Assembly: GCF_946478835.1 (NCBI RefSeq)
Contig: NZ_CAMLDV010000189.1
Location: 1-6,173 of the forward strand
Origin: an uncultured Bdellovibrio sp.
GTDB taxonomy: Bacteria > Bdellovibrionota > Bdellovibrionia > Bdellovibrionales > Bdellovibrionaceae
Length of the DNA: 6,173 bases
Direction: 5' to 3'
Shown here piece by piece: positions 1-5,459 of the stretch. Both the position numbers and the translations under genes were made by a program. Under the pieces are notes generated by a model that searched no databases, had not been told where the DNA came from, and saw nothing but the letters and a program-made list of their open reading frames with translations. Every line of letters begins with the position of its first letter. Position 1 is the stretch's first letter.

Positions 1-856
1 CAGAAACAAGCTCAGGAGGAGTGTGTTCAAGAGCTCTGTGAATCGCATTAATAACCTCTTGAATACAACCATTCATAGCAAGCCCCACATCTTCAGAGCT
101 CGCTTCAATAGTCTTATTCATTCCCGTGTCGGCATCACGTCCTGAAATCGTTGCGGTGCGAATGTCTTTTTTAGGAACTGCAGTTCCAATAGAGACTTTT
201 AAGTACTCCGCCGTCGTTTCAGAAATAATGAGTTTTTTATAGCGACGGAAGTAATCAATAATCGCATCGTCAATCTTATGGCCACCGACGCGAGCTGCTT
301 CACAATAAACGATGTCAGCTAAGGCGATCACGGCGACTTCTGTTGTGCCACCGCCGATGTCGATGATCATGTTGCCTTCTGCAGAGCGAATATTGAGGCC
401 CGAGCCAATAGCCGCAGCCATCGGTTCATCAATCAGAAAAACCTCTTTTGCGCCTGCGGCTTTACAAGATTGAATAACGGCTTTTTTCTCAACTTCAGTC
501 ACGCCATAAGGCAAAGACACCACAACACGTGGGCGAGAAAATGCAGATTTCACTCCCGGCTGACTTAAGAAATGCTGAAGCATCACTTCCGATGTTTCAA
601 AATCTGCAATCACGCCATCGCGAATAGGCTTTTGCGCAAAAATACTCCCGGGATTGTTTGCCAATTTTTCTTTGGCGTCGTTTCCGACGGCGATCACTCT
701 TTTTTTGCCAGGACTTGTCTGTTGGTAGGCGATCAAAGACGGTTCGTTAAGAACAATCCCTTTTCCGCGAGCCGCAATCAAAGTGTTCGCAGTGCCAAGA
801 TCTACATAAAGATCCGCTGCTGTTCCGGCGTCGTCCTTAAAGAACCATGATAGCAT
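1..856 (-). CDS. mreB: Rod-shape-determining actin-like protein MreB (3' end cut by window edge)
   Basis: MreB is the bacterial actin homologue that polymerises under the inner membrane on ATP and positions the cell-wall elongation machinery. The visible 285 codons show the actin-fold signatures in order: phosphate-1 loop DLGTANTLI at residues 19-27, the FLIDEPMAAAIG block with the catalytic-position Glu at 144, and phosphate-2 loop IIDIGGGTTEV at 164-174. It then reads through to ALEHTPPELVS, which matches E. coli MreB ALEQCPPELAS. Family length is about 345 residues, so roughly 60 residues including the adenosine loop (LTGGGA) lie outside the window. The ATG at 856 is one base after the TAA of the upstream outer-membrane-like gene (TAATATG), so the two are probably cotranscribed and translationally coupled. 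A weak AAAAAGG lies 14 bases upstream and GGGA 6 bases upstream. Some bacteria, including Bdellovibrio, carry two MreB copies; which copy this is cannot be told here. The family call is secure. Confidence 0.96.
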   Translation of the reverse strand, partial: MLSWFFKDDAGTAADLYVDLGTANTLIAARGKGIVLNEPSLIAYQQTSPGKKRVIAVGNDAKEKLANNPGSIFAQKPIRDGVIADFETSEVMLQHFLSQPGVKSAFSRPRVVVSLPYGVTEVEKKAVIQSCKAAGAKEVFLIDEPMAAAIGSGLNIRSAEGNMIIDIGGGTTEVAVIALADIVYCEAARVGGHKIDDAIIDYFRRYKKLIISETTAEYLKVSIGTAVPKKDIRTATISGRDADTGMNKTIEASSEDVGLAMNGCIQEVINAIHRALEHTPPELVS

Positions 857-857
857 A

Positions 858-1472
858 TTATTTCCCAAATCCTTTTTGGCTTTCAAAAGGGAATGTAGCA
901 AAGATTGAGATGTAAGAGTAAGATTTATTCAAATCAAGTCCCACTTCTCCGCCCAATGTGACTTGATTCCAATCAGCATAGTGAAACTCACTGCCAACAG
1001 TCAAATTCGACGCCACCGTATTTTCCTCTTTTGTGTTGAGGAACGTAAATGGCACCGCTAAGTAAGGAACGGCCAAGCCGTACTCTGTATCAAATTTTTT
1101 GCTGACAAGGGGAGCTACTTGCAATTGCAGCAAGTTTTCATCTTCATCGCGCGCAAGACCTGCGCCCACACGAAGACCCATCGCTGGTTGGTTCTCTACA
1201 TCCGGAAACGGCATCCACTTCGCACTCACAAAAGCGTTGAAGTCCACAGCTCCAGCACCCATTGTGATGCGGGCACTTGTCGCATCATTGATGTGCGTAT
1301 CAAAGAAAACGTCAAAGTTTGCGCCGCCACCTTTGTTCATCAAAAATTGCGGTTCAACTCCCACTTGATACATGCCTGCAGGAACAATTTCACCAGATTC
1401 AGCGATGCTCAAATAAGCATGGGCAGAGGAGCTTAAAAAAAGACCTAAAACGAAGTATTTAGCAAATTTCAT
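858..1472 (-). CDS. Secreted outer-membrane beta-barrel-like protein of unknown function
   Basis: This 204-residue protein starts with a textbook signal peptide: Lys at 2 and 5, a hydrophobic core FVLGLFLSS, and an AHA cleavage site after residue 19. The mature part (about 185 residues) is rich in short alternating polar/hydrophobic stretches with Gly and aromatic residues, such as MGLRVGAGLARDE, LLQLQVAPLVS and VTLGGEVGLDLN, ending near YISIFATFPFE. That pattern suits an outer-membrane beta-barrel of about 8 strands, although the last residues (FGK) are not the classical terminal Phe. I do not recognise a named family. A GAAAGG Shine-Dalgarno lies at 1487-1482, nine bases before the ATG, and a good promoter lies just upstream. 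The gene is the first of a pair with mreB, one base apart. Envelope location is inferred from the signal peptide; porin, adhesin or structural roles are all open. Confidence 0.85.
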   Translation of the reverse strand: MKFAKYFVLGLFLSSSAHAYLSIAESGEIVPAGMYQVGVEPQFLMNKGGGANFDVFFDTHINDATSARITMGAGAVDFNAFVSAKWMPFPDVENQPAMGLRVGAGLARDEDENLLQLQVAPLVSKKFDTEYGLAVPYLAVPFTFLNTKEENTVASNLTVGSEFHYADWNQVTLGGEVGLDLNKSYSYISIFATFPFESQKGFGK

Positions 1473-1496
1473 GAATAAAAACCTTTCGACCCAAAA

Positions 1497-1525
1497 ATGG
1501 TATCGAGTCGCGAATCATTTGACAA
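1497..1525 (-). promoter_or_regulatory. Predicted sigma70-type promoter for the outer-membrane-like gene and mreB
   Basis: On the minus strand TTGTCA (1525-1520, 5 of 6 to consensus) is separated by exactly 17 bases from TACCAT (1502-1497, 4 of 6). Transcription would begin near 1490, giving a leader of about 18 bases that holds the GAAAGG Shine-Dalgarno of the gene starting at 1472. This is a pattern match only. Confidence 0.55.
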
Positions 1526-1547
1526 GACCTTGATCCAAAGAGAATCT
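1519..1547 (+). promoter_or_regulatory. Possible sigma70-type promoter for the glycosyltransferase gene
   Basis: A perfect TTGACA (1519-1524) is followed after 17 bases by GAATCT (1542-1547), a weak -10 that keeps only the important A2 and T6. Transcription would start about 1554-1555, at the GTG start codon, implying a leaderless message. The -35 box overlaps the -35 box of the opposite promoter by five bases. The alternative is a promoter further left inside the divergent gene, with AAAGAGA (1537-1543) acting as a Shine-Dalgarno 11 bases before the GTG. Confidence 0.4.
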
Positions 1548-1554
1548 TGAAAGT

Positions 1555-2319
1555 GTGACGAAACTGCCAATATCCGTTGTGATCATCACCCTGAATGAAG
1601 AAGCTCATATCGAGCGTTGCATCCGCTCGGCCTCCTTTGCCGACGATGTTGTTGTTGTTGATAGCTTTTCGACGGATCGCACCGTTGAGATCGCTGAAAA
1701 GTGTGGTGCTCGGGTTTTTAAGGAAAAATGGAGAGGTTTCGGTCCGCAAAAGGCCTTCGCCACTGAGCAAGCAAAACATTCTTGGGTTTTGGCTCTGGAT
1801 GCCGACGAGGCTTTAAGCCCCGAACTTTGCGCAGAAATAGTTGAGAGCTTTTCCGATTTAGATCCGGAAGCAGGCTATCTTTTTCCGCGAAAGTCCTATC
1901 ACTTGGGGCGTTGGATTGAGCATGGCGGATGGTATCCTGATTACCAGCTACGACTTTATAATAAAACCAAATCGCAGTGGAATTCCGCGGCTTTACATGA
2001 AAAAGTGGAAGTAAAGAAAACACTTAAAATGAAGCGCGATCTTCTGCACTGGGTGTTTGACAACCTAAGCGATCAAGTTGTGACGAACGATCGTTACTCC
2101 ACCTTGGGAGCTAAGCAGTTGGCCGAAGAGGGAAAGAAGTTTTCCTACTTCAAGATGATCTTTAAGCCGTTTGGAAAATTCGTTGAAACATATTTTGTGA
2201 AATGCGGATTTCTAGATGGCCTTCCTGGTTTTATTATTTCTATGGGAGCCGCGTATTCGTTGTTCCTTAAATTTGCCAAGCTTTGGGAGATCGAACGTGC
2301 GAAAAAGTCTTCTGGTTAA
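1555..2319 (+). CDS. Glycosyltransferase family 2, WaaE/KdtX-like (LPS core type)
   Basis: A 254-residue GT-A-fold glycosyltransferase that should move a sugar from a nucleotide donor to a lipid-linked acceptor at the cytoplasmic face of the inner membrane. The N terminus SVVIITLNEEAHIERCI (7-23) is the nucleotide-binding start typical of this subgroup. VVVVDSFSTDRTVEIAE (32-48) follows, and ALDADEAL (80-87) carries the metal-binding DxD at 82-84. The middle GGWYPDYQLRLYNK and the tail GFLDGLPGFIISMGAAYS, an amphipathic/membrane-contacting segment, are characteristic of WaaE-like enzymes, which add glucose to the inner core of LPS in enterobacteria. The length is usual for the family. The GTG at 1555 is chosen because it gives the standard N terminus; no ATG lies just before it in frame. 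The last 23 bases overlap the next gene. Donor and acceptor are not readable from sequence; the LPS role is inferred from the subgroup. Confidence 0.9.
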   Translation: MTKLPISVVIITLNEEAHIERCIRSASFADDVVVVDSFSTDRTVEIAEKCGARVFKEKWRGFGPQKAFATEQAKHSWVLALDADEALSPELCAEIVESFSDLDPEAGYLFPRKSYHLGRWIEHGGWYPDYQLRLYNKTKSQWNSAALHEKVEVKKTLKMKRDLLHWVFDNLSDQVVTNDRYSTLGAKQLAEEGKKFSYFKMIFKPFGKFVETYFVKCGFLDGLPGFIISMGAAYSLFLKFAKLWEIERAKKSSG

Positions 2320-3268
2320 AGTGTTCCTTTTATTTATCCCGTTCATTTTCTCAATGAAAGTTTCTGCTGAAGCTCCCAAATATCCTGCTTTGCGTGAATG
2401 GCAAGGACAGGTGTGGTTGACGGGGAAAGACGGTAAAAGACTTCAAGTAAAGTCTAAACAAGTCTTGCGCGAAAAAGCTCTTCTAGAAACATCGGCATCG
2501 GGATCTGTAAAAGTACAATTGGATGAAAAGCGCAGTTTTACTTTGCTAGGTTCTGGCGAAGTTTCAATGCCCGTGATCTCGTGGGAGAGCGGCGAAGCTC
2601 CGGTTGTCATTTTAAAGTCTGGCGATATTTATTGGGAGCAAAACTCAAAAGAAAAAGGTCCTTTCAATGTGGCCTTGCGTTCGGACCTTTTTGAATTCCT
2701 TGCTCCTCCCGGAAAATACATTCTTTCCATCAATCCCGAAAAAGCTTTTTCAAGCGTGAAGATGCTGGAGGGCTCGATGGAGTTTTCTGCACTTAACGGC
2801 GAAGAATCCGTGGTTGTGAAATCCGGTCAGCAAGTCGCTTTTCAAGGAGTTCTTGAGGGCGGGGAGATTGCTTACGATGTTCTTTTAAAAGGTAAGAAAA
2901 TTCCCAAGGGTCATTTGACGGCAGTCACTGCGGTTGATGCTAAAGATATGAGTCGTGCTGCAGATGCAGAGAAGAAACGTTTAAAAGATTTGGCCCGTCA
3001 GCAAGAAAAAAGCAAAGCCGCTTTGGCTCAGCTAAAACGCGACGGCGTGATTTGCACAAATCCTCCCGGTAAATTTAACGAGTGCTCATGGATCTGCACG
3101 AACAACCCTAAAAAAGAGAAAAAGGCATGTTTGGTGTCAGCCGGAGCCACTTGTGAGCGTCAACGCTGTAACGCGAACGGGGATTGGGCCGAAAAGACGC
3201 TGTTGGATGCTGAAAAAGCCAGCAGTATTTGCAAGGCGCAACCCGTCGTAGCTCCCTGTGATTACTAA
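2297..3268 (+). CDS. Exported FecR-domain protein with coiled and Cys-rich C-terminal part
   Basis: The preferred start is GTG at 2297: GGGAGA (2285-2290) lies six bases upstream, and the start yields a clean signal peptide with Arg2-Lys3, hydrophobic core LLVKVFLLFIPFIF and a VSA cleavage site after residue 24. An ATG at 2216 in the same frame would overlap the glycosyltransferase by 104 bases and put extra sequence before the signal peptide. The 323-residue product has a FecR-type beta domain (about 37-205): GQVWLTGKDGKRL, VLREKALLETSASGSVKVQL, then KSGDIYWEQ and VKMLEGSMEF. A charged Lys/Ala/Glu helix follows (about 215-251), then a tail with eight cysteines between 253 and 321, enough for four disulfides in the periplasm or at the surface. 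Classical FecR proteins transmit signals to sigma factors, but no sigma gene or cytoplasmic anti-sigma part is present, so that role should not be assumed. It overlaps the glycosyltransferase by 23 bases, so translation is probably coupled. Confidence 0.8.
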   Translation: MRKSLLVKVFLLFIPFIFSMKVSAEAPKYPALREWQGQVWLTGKDGKRLQVKSKQVLREKALLETSASGSVKVQLDEKRSFTLLGSGEVSMPVISWESGEAPVVILKSGDIYWEQNSKEKGPFNVALRSDLFEFLAPPGKYILSINPEKAFSSVKMLEGSMEFSALNGEESVVVKSGQQVAFQGVLEGGEIAYDVLLKGKKIPKGHLTAVTAVDAKDMSRAADAEKKRLKDLARQQEKSKAALAQLKRDGVICTNPPGKFNECSWICTNNPKKEKKACLVSAGATCERQRCNANGDWAEKTLLDAEKASSICKAQPVVAPCDY

Positions 3269-3307
3269 GATTTTTCAATTTTGCGATAAATTGGGTTAAA
3301 TTCCCTC

Positions 3308-3336
3308 TTGCACTTTTATCCCCAAAGCCCTATAAC
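3308..3336 (+). promoter_or_regulatory. Promoter of the tRNA-His gene
   Basis: TTGCAC (3308-3313) and TATAAC (3331-3336) are separated by exactly 17 bases. The predicted transcription start near 3343 is eight bases before the mature tRNA, leaving a short leader for RNase P to remove. This is the best-formed promoter in the window. Confidence 0.75.
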
Positions 3337-3350
3337 TGGTCTTCCTTTGT

Positions 3351-3427
3351 GGTGGGTATAGCTCAGTTGGTAGAGCATCGGATTGTGATTCCGAGTGTCG
3401 CGGGTTCAAGCCCCGTTACTCACCCCA
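3351..3427 (+). tRNA. tRNA-His (anticodon GTG)
   Basis: A full cloverleaf of 77 bases. The acceptor stem pairs GTGGGTA with TACTCAC (one G-T wobble), with the extra 5' G-1 at 3351 opposite C73 at 3424, the identity mark of histidine tRNA. The D arm is GCTCAGTTGGTAGAGC. The anticodon stem TCGGA/TCCGA encloses loop TTGTGAT with anticodon GTG at 3385-3387. The T arm is CGGGTTCAAGCCCCG. The CCA end is encoded (3425-3427). It closely resembles E. coli tRNA-His. It has its own promoter and stands alone between two protein operons. Confidence 0.98.
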
Positions 3428-3440
3428 TTTTTTTTCTTTT
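3417..3440 (+). terminator. Probable U-rich terminator at the tRNA-His end
   Basis: Directly after CCA comes T8-C-T4 (3428-3440). No separate GC hairpin precedes it, so the T arm and acceptor of the tRNA itself may provide the structure. It would end the tRNA transcript and insulate the next operon. Moderate support only. Confidence 0.45.
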
Positions 3441-3503
3441 ATAAATTCCCTGAAAATTTAAATAAGCAAACTCGTAACGAATTTTCTCGTGCATTCGCAC
3501 AAC

Positions 3504-3532
3504 TTGCCTTTTTGCGCTCGAGGGATTAATAT
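3504..3532 (+). promoter_or_regulatory. Predicted promoter of the reductase-tetR operon
   Basis: TTGCCT (3504-3509, 3 of 6) and TAATAT (3527-3532, 4 of 6) are 17 bases apart. The -10 lies inside the left half of the palindrome at 3525-3547, and the predicted start (about 3539) falls in its right half, so a protein bound there would block RNA polymerase. The -35 is weak. Confidence 0.45.
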
Positions 3533-3547
3533 ACAGTGTATATTAAT
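3525..3547 (+). promoter_or_regulatory. Perfect 23-bp palindrome, candidate TetR-family operator
   Basis: Eleven bases, ATTAATATACA, are followed by a central G (3536) and their exact reverse complement. Twenty of 23 bases are A or T, with a TATACA-G-TGTATA core of the kind bound by TetR-family dimers. It overlaps the predicted -10 and start of an operon whose second gene encodes a TetR-family protein, so negative autoregulation is the natural reading. Binding itself is inferred. Confidence 0.75.
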
Positions 3548-3564
3548 TAAAAAAGGACCCGACT

Positions 3565-4101
3565 ATGATAACAGCTCACGTATTTATCGCCACCAGTCTC
3601 GACGGATTTATCGCTCGACAAGACGGCGATATCGATTGGCTCTTAAGTCGCGACAATCCAAATGAAGACCACGGCTACAACGACTTTATCAAAGACATCG
3701 ATGTCATTCTTATGGGAAGAAATTCCTACGAGAAAGTTTTAACACTGGGACCTTGGGGATACACAAAGCCTGTCATCGTTCTCTCAAAAACACTTGCCGA
3801 TAAACCAGTTCCGAAAGAACTAGAGGGCCGAGTGCGTTTTATGATTCAATCTCCTAAAGAGATCATGGCCTCGCTATCTAAAGAAGGCGTTAAACGAGTG
3901 TATGTCGATGGCGGACAAATGATTCAATCATTTCTTCGCGATCAACTGATTGATGACATGGTAATCACGCAAGTGCCGGTGTTAATTGGAACAGGTCGTT
4001 CTCTCTTTGGTGAAGTGAACGGCGATATTTCTTTAAGTCATTTAAGCACAAAGGCTTTTCCGTCTGGTTTGGTCCAATCTCACTACCGAGTCAATAAATG
4101 A
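3565..4101 (+). CDS. RibD C-terminal/dihydrofolate reductase-fold protein
   Basis: A 178-residue single-domain member of the RibD_C/DHFR-like family (YyaP/YwjB type), expected to be a cytoplasmic NAD(P)H-dependent reductase. Hallmarks are the N-terminal strand and loop VFIATSLDGFIA (6-17), VILMGRNSYEKVL (47-59) at the cofactor-binding helix, VIVLSKTL, VYVDGGQ (112-118) with the Gly-Gly dinucleotide contact, and QVPVLIGTGRSLFGE near the C terminus. Length matches the stand-alone family. It lacks the deaminase half of true RibD and no riboflavin gene is nearby, so a riboflavin role is unlikely; the substrate is unknown. AAAGGA (3552-3557) lies seven bases before the ATG. Its stop overlaps the regulator start as ATGA, indicating one operon controlled by that regulator. 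Members of this family often sit beside small regulators and are thought to act on stress-related or foreign compounds, which is inference here. Confidence 0.88.
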   Translation: MITAHVFIATSLDGFIARQDGDIDWLLSRDNPNEDHGYNDFIKDIDVILMGRNSYEKVLTLGPWGYTKPVIVLSKTLADKPVPKELEGRVRFMIQSPKEIMASLSKEGVKRVYVDGGQMIQSFLRDQLIDDMVITQVPVLIGTGRSLFGEVNGDISLSHLSTKAFPSGLVQSHYRVNK

Positions 4102-4676
4102 AAAAACGAGGTCGTCCCAAAGGAAAGACACTTTTAACAATAGAGGATATTTGTAGCGCATCCCTTAAGATTCTTGATGAATCAGGTTCAAAAGGGCTTT
4201 CAATGAGAACTCTAGCAGATGCCTTAGGTGTCACACCGATGGCGCTCTATAATCACGTCGAAGATCGCGTATCGTTATTGCGTGCTCTTTCTGATTACGT
4301 GTACCGAGATGTCTCCCAAAAGTTTAAACAAAGCACAGGAAGCCCACGAAAACGCACGGAGTTTCTGCTGATAAATTACTACGCAGCAGTGTTAAAGCAT
4401 CCAAACTTATCTCTAAGTATTTTCGAAGCACCTGACGCATTTTCAATTGAGGCGGCACGAATCACGAATTATCTCGAAGCGCTGTTGAAAGACGCCGGTT
4501 TATCCCTGGCAAAAAGAAAGCTCTGGCTTGAAATCTTAGTCGATTTCACCCATGGAAGTTCGATTGCAACCGCGACACATCAGACAAAGAAAAAATCGGA
4601 TCGCGCTTTTATTCAAAGTCAGTCGCAAAGATATGAAAAAGCACTGGCGGAACTACTTAATCACGTTTTTCCCTGA
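4098..4676 (+). CDS. TetR-family transcriptional regulator
   Basis: A 192-residue repressor-type protein. Residues 14-62 form the TetR N-terminal domain: first helix IEDICSASLKILDESGSKG, then the helix-turn-helix SMRTLADALGVTPMALYNHV (35-54), with the conserved Ala-Leu-Tyr-Asn-His in the recognition helix. The remainder (about 65-192) is an all-helical ligand-binding and dimerisation domain with no recognised ligand signature. The N terminus KKRGRPKGK (2-10) is basic and contains the AT-hook-like RGRP, which could grip the minor groove of an AT-rich operator. The ATG overlaps the stop of the reductase gene by four bases, so it is translated by coupling; no strong Shine-Dalgarno of its own is seen. 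It most likely represses its own operon through the palindrome at 3525-3547, with the inducer probably related to the reductase substrate. Confidence 0.9.
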   Translation: MKKRGRPKGKTLLTIEDICSASLKILDESGSKGLSMRTLADALGVTPMALYNHVEDRVSLLRALSDYVYRDVSQKFKQSTGSPRKRTEFLLINYYAAVLKHPNLSLSIFEAPDAFSIEAARITNYLEALLKDAGLSLAKRKLWLEILVDFTHGSSIATATHQTKKKSDRAFIQSQSQRYEKALAELLNHVFP

Positions 4677-4687
4677 ATTTCGTGCAA

Positions 4688-4724
4688 TGATGGCTAGATG
4701 ATCCATCAAGTAGGCGTCCTTGAT
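4688..4724. other. Short inverted repeats between convergent genes
   Basis: TGATGG (4688-4693) pairs with CCATCA (4703-4708), and ATCAAG (4705-4710) pairs with CTTGAT (4719-4724). The two possible hairpins share 4705-4708 and cannot both form. Neither is followed by a T-run in either direction, so they are weak terminator candidates for the tetR gene or the opposing VOC gene. Nothing else is visible in 4677-4743. Confidence 0.3.
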
Positions 4725-4743
4725 TATTCGAATATGTAGGCTT

Positions 4744-5094
4744 TTATAGATGCTCTAAGATGTTCACAATTCTTCCAAAAGGATCGCGGACGAAAAAGCG
4801 GCGCACTCCCCAGGGCTCTTCGGTGAGTGCGTACTCAATTTTAAAGCGACCTTTTTTCATGCGGCGGTAGGCTTCATCGACATCGTCCACTTCAATGGAA
4901 AGATCGGGAACTGGAGTGTTAGATCCGCCTTGGGAGGCGAAACTAATTTGCACCGTCATCTTCGCCGAATTGCCATAAGTCGCAAGCCAGCCATGGTCCA
5001 TCAAAAGCTCAAGGCCCAAGATGCGTTCATAAAATCTTTTTGCTGCCGAAATTTTCTTCGTTTGAATATTGGCGACGATGCGTTTTACTTTCAT
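4744..5094 (-). CDS. VOC/glyoxalase-bleomycin-resistance fold protein
   Basis: A 116-residue, single-module pair of beta-alpha-beta-beta-beta repeats. The first repeat starts KRIVANIQTKKISAAKRFYERILGLEL (strand plus the typical RFYE-LGL helix). The second starts DLSIEVDDVDEAYRRM (about 64-79) and ends VRDPFGRIVNILEHL, where DPFGRIVNI (104-112) and Glu114 are family hallmarks. VOC proteins include metal-dependent enzymes such as glyoxalase I and ring-cleavage dioxygenases, and non-catalytic drug-binding proteins. No His is present at the usual first metal-ligand position near the N terminus, which leans toward a binding protein or atypical enzyme. The substrate is not predictable. It stands alone and converges with the tetR gene. 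The ATG has no Shine-Dalgarno, but a TTTTAT -10-like box ends six bases before it. Confidence 0.85.
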   Translation of the reverse strand: MKVKRIVANIQTKKISAAKRFYERILGLELLMDHGWLATYGNSAKMTVQISFASQGGSNTPVPDLSIEVDDVDEAYRRMKKGRFKIEYALTEEPWGVRRFFVRDPFGRIVNILEHL

Positions 5095-5100
5095 AATTCA

Positions 5101-5130
5101 ATAAAAGCATGGCCGCGAGTTGAGGCTCAA
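5101..5130 (-). promoter_or_regulatory. Possible promoter of the VOC gene, leaderless geometry
   Basis: On the minus strand TTGAGC (5130-5125, 4 of 6) is followed after 18 bases by TTTTAT (5106-5101, 4 of 6). Only TGAATT separates this from the ATG, so transcription would begin at or near the start codon. No Shine-Dalgarno is seen in that stretch. Confidence 0.4.
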
Positions 5131-5140
5131 TGGATAAGAG

Positions 5141-5176
5141 AAGACCTGGAACAAAGCCTTGTTTGTGGAAGGTCTT
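5141..5176. repeat. Imperfect inverted repeat between divergent VOC and AbrB genes
   Basis: AAGACCT (5141-5147) is the exact reverse complement of AGGTCTT (5170-5176). Inside, AACAA (5150-5154) and TTGTT (5159-5163) pair around the tetraloop AGCC. It sits between the predicted promoters of both genes. It could be a regulator site or an RNA hairpin; no T-run makes it a terminator. Confidence 0.4.
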
Positions 5177-5187
5177 AAAGTAGTGAT

Positions 5188-5216
5188 TCGACAACAAGCC
5201 CTTGGCATTTTATTCT
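5188..5216 (+). promoter_or_regulatory. Predicted promoter of the AbrB-like gene, leaderless geometry
   Basis: TCGACA (5188-5193, 5 of 6) and TATTCT (5211-5216, 4 of 6) are exactly 17 bases apart. The expected transcription start, about seven bases past the -10, coincides with the A of the ATG at 5223. Confidence 0.5.
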
Positions 5217-5222
5217 TTAAGC

Positions 5223-5453
5223 ATGAGCAAATCATCTGCGACTTCCAAAGCATCTAAGAAGAATCAGACAACAATTCCAGCTCGGGTCCGAAGAGCCTTA
5301 GGCATCTCCAAAGGTGACACGCTTCTCTGGGCCATCAACGGCAACGAAGTCACCATTCGCATCATCAGCAAAGTGAAAGTAGATTGGACGAAGGCCTCTG
5401 AGATGTCCCTCTTAGAGTGGACTCCCGAAAAAGACGAAGAAGTCGGCCTTTAG
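5223..5453 (+). CDS. AbrB/MazE/SpoVT-family DNA-binding protein, antitoxin-like
   Basis: A 76-residue protein. Residues 12-48 are a swapped-hairpin AbrB domain: KKNQTTIPARVRRALGISKGD, then TLLWAINGNEVTIRII. The Thr-Thr-Ile-Pro and Leu-Gly-Ile-x-Lys-Gly-Asp motifs are diagnostic. Such proteins bind DNA as dimers. The acidic tail MSLLEWTPEKDEEVGL resembles the toxin-binding ends of type II antitoxins (EW-S-DE-like pattern). No toxin gene lies beside it: upstream is a divergent VOC gene, downstream a secreted protein after about 120 bases. It is therefore an orphan antitoxin or a stand-alone regulator. The ATG at 5223 is preferred over an in-frame TTG at 5202, because the domain is complete without the extra seven residues and the predicted promoter would place the transcript start at this ATG. 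No Shine-Dalgarno precedes either start. Confidence 0.85.
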   Translation: MSKSSATSKASKKNQTTIPARVRRALGISKGDTLLWAINGNEVTIRIISKVKVDWTKASEMSLLEWTPEKDEEVGL

Positions 5454-5459
5454 AATAAG

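Noticed and set aside
572..850. Plus-strand open frame opposite mreB
   Set aside because: It is antisense to a clearly conserved MreB reading frame and its translation looks like no protein family.
1099..1436. Two plus-strand open frames opposite the outer-membrane-like gene
   Set aside because: They overlap each other and are antisense to a gene with signal peptide, Shine-Dalgarno and promoter; their composition is not protein-like.
1459..2023. Minus-strand and second plus-strand frames over the glycosyltransferase
   Set aside because: The glycosyltransferase frame carries all family motifs; the others are by-products of its codon pattern.
2216..2296. ATG at 2216 as start of the FecR-domain protein
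   Set aside because: It would overlap the glycosyltransferase by 104 bases, bury the signal peptide, and lacks the GGGAGA site that fits the GTG at 2297.
3269..3303. CAATTT/AAATTG hairpin after the FecR-domain gene as terminator
   Set aside because: The stem is six A/T-rich pairs and no T-run follows; too weak to call.
3351..4676. tRNA-His as an attachment site for an integrated island containing the reductase-tetR operon
   Set aside because: No integrase gene and no repeat of the tRNA 3' end were found in the window, and base composition does not shift visibly.
4930..5178. Plus-strand frame opposite the VOC gene
   Set aside because: It is antisense to a protein with a recognised fold and runs through the intergenic inverted repeat.
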